From Sanderia malayensis (Eukaryota > Cnidaria > Scyphozoa > Semaeostomeae > Pelagiidae), in assembly GCA_013076295.1 (NCBI GenBank), contig RQOL01000920.1:62001-126000 (forward strand): a stretch of 64,000 bases of DNA. Direction: 5' to 3'. The notes under the pieces were generated by a model that was not told the DNA's origin, did not search any database, and saw nothing but the letters and a program-made list of their open reading frames with translations. Positions 22,701 to 31,396 of the stretch are shown here, piece after piece. Each line of letters starts with the position of its first letter. Position 1 is the stretch's first letter. Made by a program: the position numbers and the translations under genes.

Positions 22701-23294
22701 TTTTTCTATAATCACTGTCGAATGTTTTCTTGCATACGGCACACTCCATCTTCTGTCGTTTCATATTGCTTTGATTAAACATTTTCTTCTATGGTTTTAT
22801 TTTCAATGTCATACTCCGTTGATCCCAGCCACGTGTGAACTATTTTTCAGAAACTTATAAATGCTGGCTAATACTAATTAGGCAGAGTTAATGGTCAAGA
22901 AATAGTTGCGTTGATGTGCACAGTTGTCTGTCACATTGATTAACGTTATGACAAGACGGATATGAGTCCTTGTACACAGTTTATCAACATTCTTCACACC
23001 TGGGCATAGAAAGTCTCAAAATACAATAAACACTGTTTGACGATAACAGTGTGCTGCGTGACAGAATAGTTCAGATCGGGCAAATTATGTAATGTTTGTA
23101 ATGTCTCAAACTTCACCACAGATAAAAAGGATAAAATATTTCAAAATTATGATACATTACGAGAAATTTTTATTTTTATCTACATTTTCGAAAACTTTCC
23201 GACAAAATCTTAAATTTTCCGACAAAATGGCGTGGAAGCTCTGGTGGGGGGGGGGCGGTCGCCCCCCCATGCCCCCCCTGTATCTACGCCACTG
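19762..23294 (-). mobile_element. hAT DNA transposon (ZMYM1-like family)
   Basis: The ends are inverted copies of CAGTGGCGTAGATA, flanked by the 8-bp direct repeat TTCCAGCC (19754-19761 and 23295-23302), the hallmark of hAT. Next to each end is a G- or C-rich tract (GCGGGGGGC; GCCCCCCATGCCCCCC). One transposase gene lies on the minus strand. Length is 3533 bp, a full-length element. Confidence 0.93.
20036..22782 (-). pseudogene. hAT transposase, ZMYM1-like, single frameshift
   Basis: A single-exon gene of about 915 codons in two frames: 21583-22782 (399 codons) and the region ending at 20036. The N-terminus has a C2H2-like finger, CAVCKKTFDSDYRKKHNKKYH, then an acidic region. The TTF-type zinc finger follows: WYWKNSNKRDWLVFSLKE, CFCCWLF. 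The RNase H-like core includes VILDTTPDVSHVDQ, GQAMDGCSTMSG and VHCMAHRLNLVL. The hAT dimerisation helix at the end reads LPVSSAHDERAFSCLKRVK. One missing A near 21605 shifts the frame; on either side the reading is clean. The missing base is in a run of A. This copy is very close to functional and therefore young. Confidence 0.9.
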
Positions 23295-24006
23295 TTCCAG
23301 CCAGACGTGATGTAAAAGTAATTCGGTTTGATACAGGGAGCATAAAGTACGGGAGGGGCAACATGCATTGCGGATGCAATCCATGTGTGATGCACTTGCA
23401 AACGAGGTTGCGCTAATTTGCGCTTGCTGCGACAGTTTTTGAATGCTTATTTTGATGGACATATCATTTTGCAATAATTCAACATTGATCAGAGATGTAC
23501 ACTGGTAAGTTGACAATTAAGATTTTATTACATTCTATAGTAAATTTGCCACCTTTCTGCTTGGTTTGAATGGAAACACTACTTATTTTCAATATTTAAG
23601 GAATATTTGTAATTGTCGCCAGTTGTGGCCTAACTCTCAATTTCCGGATTACAACCTGCAATTTTTCCTATTTTTTCCTCAGCCTGTTATTTCCAGTTAA
23701 ATTTCTTTGCGGATTATTGAAGTTTAACTCCTTAAATTTACAAGAAATTAATTTGTTTCGTTAACTAACGTCAGCAACGTTTTGAAATTTTGGCCTTGAA
23801 TGTTTTGACCAAAACCAATCCCTGAGTCAGTTCCAGATGGCAATAGTTCGGTGTCGGTCTTGTTCCGCGACGTTTGATTGAAAGGAATGTAACATGCTTT
23901 AAATATTTGATTTTTTAAAAAGATTTTTCGACTGCTTTGTTTTAACAAGTTGATTCCAATGAAAAGAAAGTCAAGTTCTCAAAAAATTAAATAAATATTT
24001 GCAAAA

Positions 24007-24306
24007 ATGGAAGGTGAAAGTAGCATAAAGAAAAGACCCTGTCCAACACAACAAGAATTGTCTCCAAGAAAAAGATTTGATTTTTGTGAAGCAATTAAAA
24101 ATTTGCTCTCTGAAGAACAAAATGCAAATAAAGAAAATGTAAACCATCAAATTTTGTACAGCAGACCAGTTTCAACATGTGGTGAATTTCTGATTGCAAT
24201 GGGAAATGTTCTAAAGCAGTTTCATCAAAGCAACATAATTTTGAAGAAACTGGATTCAAAATTAATCAGGTCAAATACTTTCCAATACTTTTCAGCAGTG
24301 GAATGA
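24007..24306 (+). CDS. Small uncharacterised ORF in the fold-back arm
   Basis: 99 codons, start ATG, charged N-terminus MEGESSIKKRPCPTQQE, no domain I recognise. The inverted arm has the same frame at 30629 downward with a few substitutions (for example L to S, F to L) until it is cut by the transposon at 30470. Conservation of the frame in both arms is expected from duplication alone, so it does not prove coding. A second shared frame follows in each arm (near 24585 and 25715: SHLLHDIEEMLKSLTRRIIK), perhaps a later exon. Confidence 0.35.
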   Translation: MEGESSIKKRPCPTQQELSPRKRFDFCEAIKNLLSEEQNANKENVNHQILYSRPVSTCGEFLIAMGNVLKQFHQSNIILKKLDSKLIRSNTFQYFSAVE

Positions 24307-26141
24307 GCATGACATCCATTGAATTGCTACTATATTCTGAACTTCAAGAATATAGTAGAAATTAGTATATATATAGTAGCAACTTCAAGAGTCATCAATA
24401 AAAAACTATTTTTCAAGGTCACAATGCAATAATACCAAGGGCATGGGCAAAGAAAATGGAAATTTATTAAAAGGAAATTATTTTTCATTTACTTCCTTCC
24501 TTACTCCTGCTGCTACTTGGAATGTGTATTAGAAAGGATATTTGAGGCCAGATTATAATTAAGATTGGTTTTCTTTTCTTTCAGAACCGTTACATCTCAT
24601 TTACTGCATGATATTGAAGAGATGCTAAAATCTTTAACAAGAAGAATAATCAAAGCAAAGCTGGAAGATCAATTCAAGCCATTTCATTGTTTCACTTTCA
24701 TTGTTTTCATTTCATTGTTTTGTTCAAGATTGTTTTCCTTCTTGATGTTTACTGCTAAAATAGGTTTATGGTGATAATTAATAAACATTGATAACAATTG
24801 TTGCAGGTCGATTAGAATTTTTATTTGTGTTGTGTTCTCCTTGGTGCTAATTTCAGTGTTTTCAACTCGGAATCTGTTTCAAAACAACACTTTTCGAAGA
24901 AGCGATCTTACACCACCATGGAAAGACGGCCTAAATCGCGGCCAAAGTTTCGATTTATTCAAAATTCTTGTCTAATGACAATACTGTCCTGTTAAGTCAA
25001 ATTCTGTCATGTTTATCAAGCGTTTCAAAGTTTTTAAATCGCTTTCGGCAAATCAAAACTTTGCACAGCTTCACAGCTTTGTAAAACACCGACTGGTAAC
25101 CATCACCTTCATCGTTAAACGTCTCGAAAATAAGCCTCGTTTTCAAAAGCTGCATCTCACATGGAACAACAAGGCTAATGCCCGTTTCTCCTCCCACCCT
25201 TCGGGCTCCCTGATAAAAACTGTACGCCGGTCACCATTTTCTGTTGACATTATACTCCTGACAAACTTGTGATCTCTCATGTGCTTGCTGACACTGCCAT
25301 CTATTTCAATGCTGTAGACTGTGCATTCTAGGAACTGTTTTTTTACTTTCTGCAGTTCCATGGCTTGAACAGAAGACAACATGGTGGTGTGAGATCGTTT
25401 CTTCGAAGAAAAGTGTTGTTTTGAAACAGATTCCGAGTTGAAAACTCTGAAATTAACACCAAGGAGAACACAACACAAATAAAAATTCTAATCGACCTGC
25501 AACAATTGTTATCAATGTTTATTAATTATCACCATAAACCTATTTTAACAGTAAACATCAAGAAGGAAAACAATCTTGAACAAAACAATGAAATGAAAAC
25601 AATGAAAGGAAAACAATGAAATGACTTGACTTGATCTTCCAGGTTTGCTTTGATTATTCTTCTTGTCAAAGATTTTAGCATCTTTTCAATATCATCCAGT
25701 AAAGGAGATGTAACGGTTCTAAGAGAAAAGAAAACTAATCTTAATTATAATCTGGCCTCAAATATCCTTTCTAATACACATTCCAAGTAGCAGCAGGAGT
25801 ATGGAAAGAAGTAAATGAAAAATAATTTCCTTTTAATAAATTTCCACTTTCTTTTCCCATGCCCTTGGTATTGTTGCATTGTGACCTTGAAAGATAGTTT
25901 TTTATTGATGACTCTTGAAGTTGCTACTATATATACTAATTGCTACTATATTCTTGAAGTTCAGAATATAGTAGCAATTCAATGGATATCATGCTCATTC
26001 CACTGCTGAAAAGTATTGGAAAGTATTTGACCTGATTAATTTTAAATCCAGTTTCTTCAAAATTATGTTGCTTTGATGAAACTGCTGGAGAACATTTCCC
26101 ATTGCAATCAGAAATTCACCACATGTTGAAACTGGTCTGCT

Positions 26142-26340
26142 TATGCCAGCCCATATGTAGCAATATTCAATAATTTATTTTGTTTTATATTTAATACTTC
26201 TTCATTCAATATTTAATGCTGATGCATTTAATATTTAATACTTCCATTTAATACTTTCACTTAACATTTAATATTTCCATTTAATAATTCAATCTTTTCA
26301 TTTAATATTCAATATTTCTATTTAATACTTCCATTCAATA
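26142..26340. repeat. Left terminal inverted repeat of the HECT-bearing transposon
   Basis: About 199 bp, complementary to 30274-30470 with only a few differences. The outer 25 bp are unique-looking. The inner part is a series of degenerate 'ATTTAATAYTT' units, possibly transposase binding sites. It is followed by a GTTGCT microsatellite at 26350-26372. Confidence 0.9.
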
Positions 26341-26407
26341 TCTCCTTTGTTGCTGTTGCTGTTGCTGTTGCCATGCCATTGCAATTCCTTTCCTCGAAAT
26401 CAATAAA

Positions 26408-27904
26408 ATGGCTGCTGATTTTGGAACTAAGATAGAACAGTATCTTTACAGTGTTTTAGAACGGACAGAAGGAATTCTAGGTGAAGATATCGAAGATGTA
26501 TCACAACTGGAACTGCATGAATGCCTGTTAGATAAAACTAGTGCTTTACTCTGTAACATCAAAAGCTACGTATCTCAAAATGAAAATGCTGCTGATGATG
26601 CTGACGATATTCGTATTTTATGTGAACTGGAGTCGATATTTTCTGAATTGGAGTCTAAGTTTTGCATCTTTAGTCAAAGAAAAAAGGTTCCATTGTGCTA
26701 TACACCGGAGCCATTGCGTCTGCAAACCGGCGCACCGGGGAGGCCCTCATATTTTATACCACCAGAATTGCTCGAGGAACTAAGAGGGAAATATGGCCTA
26801 TCCTGGAATAAGATTTCTGGAATGTTGAAAGTGTCACATTGGACAATTGCTCGTAGAGTTAATTATTATGGACTACAAGATTTGCAGAATTTTAGTCCAC
26901 TAACAAATGATGAAATTGACACCATTGTTAAAGATTATAACATAACTCATGGTGCTACAACAGGGGAGTCGTATCTTAGGGGGCATTTCAGGGCACTGGG
27001 ATACCACATACAACGCCGGAGAATTAGAGAAAGCATAAACCGTGTCGACCCTAGAAACACAGCTTTACGATGGGGTGCACTTGTTTCCCGAAGGACATAC
27101 TTTGTACCATGGCCTAACTCAGTTTGGCACATTGATGACCATCACTCACTGATAAGATGGGGGATGGTTATACATGGCTGCATTGATGGAAAAACAAGAA
27201 GAATAATTTTTCTAAAGGCAGCCACAAACAATCTTGCAAGCACAGTTCTTCACAATTTTGAAGAAGCAATTGAAGAAGATGGAGGTTTGTGGCCATCACG
27301 CATAAGGGTCGATTATGGTGTAGAGAATGTAGCAGTGTGTGACGCAATGGTAGTTAAAAGGGGAACTGGCCGATCAAGTTTTATGTGTGGCTCATCCACT
27401 CGAAACCAACGGATTGAGAGACTCTGGCGAGATGTCTATAGATGTGTTTGTCACATTTTCTATTATTTATTTTATGGAATGGAGCAGTCAGGTCTAGTAG
27501 ATGTTGAAAACAATATGTATATGTTTGCACTTCAAAGAGTATTTTTGGGAAGGTTGAACTTAGCTCTTGAAGAGTGGAAATTATGTCATAATCATCATCC
27601 ACTGTCAACCGAGCATGGATGGTCTCCTAATCAACTGTGGTTAGAAGGAATGACAGACCCCAGAAACCCTTTGGCCAGGGGAGAAGTGGAAGATAACTCA
27701 GATCCAATCAATGATGGATATTTGGATGACCCATTTCAAGACCAAGCCAACAATGTCATTGTTTTGCCTGCATCAATTGATCTTGTGAACCCATTGCAGG
27801 ACATTTTGCCAATTATTGACAATATTTGTAATCCAAACAGAGTTTCCAACAGTTTTGGTGTGGACATATACATGGAATTGCTAGAATTTCTTCAACAAAA
27901 CTAA
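26408..27904 (+). CDS. Integrase-like DDE transposase, intact
   Basis: 498 codons without interruption, ATG at 26408, TAA at 27902-27904. Residues 1-115 are a variable helical N-terminus. Residues about 116-160 form a helix-turn-helix-like unit (GRPSYFIPPELLEELRGKYG, WNKISGMLKVSHWTIARRV). The DDE core has Asp 1 in VWHIDDHHSLIRWG, Asp 2 in RIRVDYGVENV and Glu in SSTRNQRIERLWRD. HPLSTEHGWSPNQLWLEG closes the domain, followed by an acidic tail. All three catalytic residues are present. This integrase family ('RVDxGxEN...NQRIERLWRD') is repetitive in fish and invertebrate genomes. It should cut and insert the element by binding its terminal repeats. Confidence 0.88.
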   Translation: MAADFGTKIEQYLYSVLERTEGILGEDIEDVSQLELHECLLDKTSALLCNIKSYVSQNENAADDADDIRILCELESIFSELESKFCIFSQRKKVPLCYTPEPLRLQTGAPGRPSYFIPPELLEELRGKYGLSWNKISGMLKVSHWTIARRVNYYGLQDLQNFSPLTNDEIDTIVKDYNITHGATTGESYLRGHFRALGYHIQRRRIRESINRVDPRNTALRWGALVSRRTYFVPWPNSVWHIDDHHSLIRWGMVIHGCIDGKTRRIIFLKAATNNLASTVLHNFEEAIEEDGGLWPSRIRVDYGVENVAVCDAMVVKRGTGRSSFMCGSSTRNQRIERLWRDVYRCVCHIFYYLFYGMEQSGLVDVENNMYMFALQRVFLGRLNLALEEWKLCHNHHPLSTEHGWSPNQLWLEGMTDPRNPLARGEVEDNSDPINDGYLDDPFQDQANNVIVLPASIDLVNPLQDILPIIDNICNPNRVSNSFGVDIYMELLEFLQQN

Positions 27905-28252
27905 TTGATATGTTTGCAAATTTTTAATGTGATTAATATTCTAAATTATGTCCAATGAAACTTGGTTCTGTCTAAGAAACTGTGCGGAAAAATGTGATCA
28001 GTAAACATTTGTAATTCTCTTCTGCAGTTTGCCAAAAATCTAAGTACCAGCTGCATTTGTTATGTAACTGCACAGTCGTATGAGAAAAAAATGTAGCAAT
28101 TTATCAAAAAAGTGAAATTGAATACATAATACAACAAAACATAACATATTATCTGATTAAACATAACACAATATTCATGGTTCAATATTGGGGGATGTGA
28201 ATGTCCATATTAGATCTATCTGAATTAACACCATCAGAATGTTCATGTAGAT

Positions 28253-30100
28253 TTACATTTTTCCAAAGTAGCTATTTGCAAATGCAAGATCATAACAATT
28301 AAACAAGAAATTGTCGTCTGGTATTTCCACACTGACTGTACCTCTTGGCAAATGCAAAGAGTTGTCACAGGTCATGGCCTTTGGTGTGAAATCTGCCATG
28401 ATTCTTGATTTGGCAATTGGTTCATTTGAACCTGGCTGGCAGCTTGGGGTAAGCTCACTTGGCACAAATGTTATGCTTGGATGCATTTGGAAACCTAAAA
28501 CTGGCTCCTCGCTTGCTCCTGTCACAAAAATTAGCACATCTTCTAATTTCACACACCTTCTCCCAGCAGCTGTTTCTCTTATGTACTTGACAAATTTAGC
28601 ATAGATTGCTTTTTCAAAACAATAGCTATTTGAGCCTTCCTCAGAGAAATTAGGAGCAAGAAGGTGAATCAGTGACTTCACAGTCAGCAACTTTGGAGCA
28701 GATGTAAATAACTCTATCAGAAGTGGAAATTTCTTGAAAAAAATTCTCATACCAAGAGTGTCCACACCCTTCCGAAGCTCTCTCATACATTGAGAATCAG
28801 TGTTTGTGTCACTTACCAAAATTTCATGCAAATGATCTGGAGAAAAATATTTTGGGATCTGTCCATTCTGGAGAAGAGCAATTGCAGCAAGCTGCCCAAT
28901 GAAAAAGTAATCTTCTGAAAGATGTTCCTTGAGACCATGTTCAAGATACTTTGTTGATATCTCCCTGTTGCACAATCTGATCCATTCCTTTCTTGGGCCT
29001 CCACTGTCTACGGCTTGTTCACCATAAAAATCGACTTGAAACGTTTTCCTGGGATCATTGACTGATCTCAGCTCATCCATTGTTGTGGATAAGATATTCT
29101 GTCTGTCAACAATTATGTAATTAGTGTCACCTACAAGCTCAATTCCTGAATTTGTGACTTCCAATTCACGCCCTGTTACCACTGTCTTCTGCAAATAGCG
29201 CAGAATTTCTTTTGGATCAGATATTGTTTCCGGCATATCTTCAGCAATCTTGATAAATGATGCAGTGTTAACATCATCAGTTTTCGTTTTCTTTGATGGT
29301 ACATCCAGAACTTTGCTACATTTTTCATCTGGTTTTGAGAGATCCACTTTTTCTGGTGTTGTTTTTTGTTCCTCTTTTTTGAAAAGGAAAGGATTTGCAT
29401 TGAGTAATTCATCATCAGAATCACTTTCCGGAAAGCCATCAAACACAAATTGTGCAGTTTCCTTCACTTGTATGTACAACTGACCTTGACCTGCAATTTT
29501 TTTCACTACATGGTAATTGTATTCTGTGCCAGTTCCTAAATGAATTGGTGAAATCTTCTTCTGTGAGACTTTGATGAAATTGAAATCATCTTTACCAATA
29601 TGTGCATACTTTCCCTGAAGTGCAGAACGCAGTTTGTCCCTTATCGCGTGCTCATTGTCACCGTCAGTCAGAGTGACCACACCCCTTTCGAGGATCATAT
29701 CTCTACGAAGGGTATCTCCTCCGCTATCAATATTGGAATTAGTAAGGAGGGCAAATTCAAATGGCTTGCTCTCTTTCTTTTCCTTACTTGAGCGACTTCC
29801 ACTTGTTGATCCACTTACACTTCTTAGCCGCTCGTTTCGATTGAGGCGTCTGTAGAGACCAGCAGATGAACTGCTTTGCATCATCGACCTGGCACGTGCA
29901 ACAGTGTCAGAGATAGAATTTGTGCTGGTCATTGTTCTGTTGTTGTTTAATGCAATGGTGGTAGACATAGAATTTGTGCTGGTCATTGTTCTGTTGTTTG
30001 ATGCCGTTGATGCAGGCAATTGTGAAAGCAGAACATCTTGAGCTTGCTTAAAAAGGCCGACAGCTTCTTCAATTTTTGCACGCCGTGTTTCTTCGTCCAT
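28253..30100 (-). CDS. HECT-domain E3 ubiquitin ligase-like protein, intact transposon cargo
   Basis: 615 codons, single exon, no stop. The N-terminal 130 residues are Ser/Thr/Asn-rich with an internal duplication (NNRTMTSTNSMS / NNRTMTSTNSIS), then a basic stretch and an acidic linker. The HECT domain occupies roughly residues 330-615: TFQVDFYGEQAVDSGGPRKE, FFIGQLAAIALLQNGQIP, LGFQMHPSITFVPSE. Near the end is AMTCDNSLHLPRG, with the catalytic Cys at about residue 578. HECT ligases accept ubiquitin on this Cys and pass it to a substrate. It resembles the G2E3-like HECT proteins abundant in fish and coral gene sets. No ubiquitin-target or DNA-binding domain is visible. It converges with the integrase and lies wholly inside the TIRs. 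Confidence 0.9.
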   Translation of the reverse strand: MDEETRRAKIEEAVGLFKQAQDVLLSQLPASTASNNRTMTSTNSMSTTIALNNNRTMTSTNSISDTVARARSMMQSSSSAGLYRRLNRNERLRSVSGSTSGSRSSKEKKESKPFEFALLTNSNIDSGGDTLRRDMILERGVVTLTDGDNEHAIRDKLRSALQGKYAHIGKDDFNFIKVSQKKISPIHLGTGTEYNYHVVKKIAGQGQLYIQVKETAQFVFDGFPESDSDDELLNANPFLFKKEEQKTTPEKVDLSKPDEKCSKVLDVPSKKTKTDDVNTASFIKIAEDMPETISDPKEILRYLQKTVVTGRELEVTNSGIELVGDTNYIIVDRQNILSTTMDELRSVNDPRKTFQVDFYGEQAVDSGGPRKEWIRLCNREISTKYLEHGLKEHLSEDYFFIGQLAAIALLQNGQIPKYFSPDHLHEILVSDTNTDSQCMRELRKGVDTLGMRIFFKKFPLLIELFTSAPKLLTVKSLIHLLAPNFSEEGSNSYCFEKAIYAKFVKYIRETAAGRRCVKLEDVLIFVTGASEEPVLGFQMHPSITFVPSELTPSCQPGSNEPIAKSRIMADFTPKAMTCDNSLHLPRGTVSVEIPDDNFLFNCYDLAFANSYFGKM

Positions 30101-30137
30101 CTTTGAACTGTTTGAGGGGAGTTTTCAACCTGGACTG

Positions 30138-30197
30138 GAACCCAGGGCCATGCACAATGGCCATGCATGTCAGAAAAGTTAGAAGGGCCCTGGGTTC
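30138..30197. repeat. 12-bp stem hairpin upstream of the HECT start
   Basis: GAACCCAGGGCC (30138-30149) pairs with GGCCCTGGGTTC (30186-30197) across a 36-base loop, just upstream of the HECT ATG at 30100. It may be a promoter or 5' UTR structure; role unknown. Confidence 0.7.
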
Positions 30198-30273
30198 TAG
30201 GTTGGGGATTTTTCACATGTTGGATTGGAGTGTTGCTTGGAATGGAAGTAATATTAAATGGAAGTATTAAATG

Positions 30274-30470
30274 TTGAATGGAAGTATTAAATAGAAATAT
30301 TGATTATTAAATGAAAAGATTGAATTATTAAATGGAAATATTAAGTGTTAAGTGAAAGTATTAAATGGAAGTATTAAATATTAAATGCATCAGCATTAAA
30401 TATTGAATGAAGAAGTATTAAATATAAAACAAAATAAATTATTGAATATTGCTACATATGGGCTGGCATA
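30274..30470. repeat. Right terminal inverted repeat of the HECT-bearing transposon
   Basis: Complement of 26142-26340. It contains the same AT-rich subrepeats in the opposite orientation and ends GGGCTGGCATA at the TCTGCT duplication. Confidence 0.9.
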
Positions 30471-31396
30471 TCTGCTGTACAAAATTTGATGGTTTACATT
30501 TTCTTTATTTGCATTTTGTTCTTCAGAGAGCAAATTTTTAGTTGCTTCACAAAAATCAAGTCTTTTCCTTGCAGACGATTCTTGTTGTGTTGGACAGGGT
30601 CTTTTCTTTATGCTACTTTCACCTTCCATTTTTGCAAATATTTATTGAAAGTTTTTGAGAACTTGACTTTCTTCTCATTGGAATCAACTTGTTAAAACAA
30701 AACAGTCGAAAAATCTTTTCAAAAAATCAAATATTTAAAGAATGTTACATTCCTTTCAATCAAACATCGCGGAACAAGACCGAACTATAGCTTTTCATTG
30801 CCATCTCAAAGTGACTCAGGGATTGGTTTTGGTCAAAACATTCAAGGCCAAAATTTCAAAACGTTACTAACGTTAGTTAACGAAACAAATTAATTTCTTG
30901 TAAATTAAAGGAGTTAAACTTCAATAATCCGCAAAGAAATTTAACTGGAAATAACGGGCTGAGGAGAAAATAGAAACAATTGCAGGTTGTAATCCGGAAA
31001 TTGAGAGTTAGGCCACAACTGGCGACAATTACAAATATTCCTTAAATATTGAAAATAAGTAGTGTTTCCATTCAAACCAAGCAGAAAGGTGGCAAATTTA
31101 CTATAGAATTTAATAAAGTCTTAATTTTCAACTTACCAGTGTAGTTCTCTGATCAATGTTGAACTATTGGCAAAGTGATCCGTCCATCAAAATAAGCATT
31201 CAAAAACTGTCGCAGCAATTGCAAATTAGTGCAATCTCGTTTGCAAGTGCATCACACATGGATCGCATCCGCAATGCGCGTTGCGCCTCCCATACTTTAT
31301 GCTCCCTGGTTTTTATGGTAAGGCACTCTCAAGAAACAAGAGGGGCCCATGGCTTGCTCAATGCTGTGAATCAAGCTTTAAAGGTCAGGCATTAAT

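Larger units (their letters stand above)
26142..30470. mobile_element. Integrase-type DNA transposon (IS3EU-like) carrying a HECT ubiquitin ligase
   Basis: A 4329-bp element. Its ends are near-perfect inverted repeats of about 200 bp starting TATGCCAGCCCATATGTAG. It is flanked by the 6-bp duplication TCTGCT (26136-26141 and 30471-30476). The uninterrupted arm of the host fold-back element (24160-24165, AGCAGA) shows the empty site with a single copy, which fixes the boundaries. Two intact convergent genes fill it: an integrase-like transposase (plus) and a HECT-domain protein (minus), with 348 bp between their stops. The integrase fold, TIR and 6-bp duplication point to the IS3EU superfamily; that name is from memory. 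Confidence 0.85.
23334..31308. mobile_element. Large fold-back (palindromic) element, split by the HECT-bearing transposon
   Basis: 23334-24919 is the inverted copy of 25379-26141 joined to 30471-31308. The arms are about 1.6 kb and the centre is about 460 bp (24920-25378). The outer ends are CAGGGAGCATAAAG and its complement, a hAT-like CAGGG start. The flanks GTTTGATA and GTTTTTAT are only loosely alike, so no target duplication is certain. Each arm carries the same small reading frame (see 24007). The centre, on the minus strand, reads VYSIEIDGSVSKHMRDHKFV, which vaguely recalls a transposase RNase H core but is not identified. No complete transposase is present. Confidence 0.75.

Noticed and set aside
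27381..27608. Minus-strand ORF within the integrase gene
   Set aside because: Shadow of the plus-strand DDE gene; no similarity of its own.
28253..30100. HECT ORF as a resident host gene interrupted by a transposon
   Set aside because: The whole gene lies between the inverted repeats and the target duplication, so it moved with the element.
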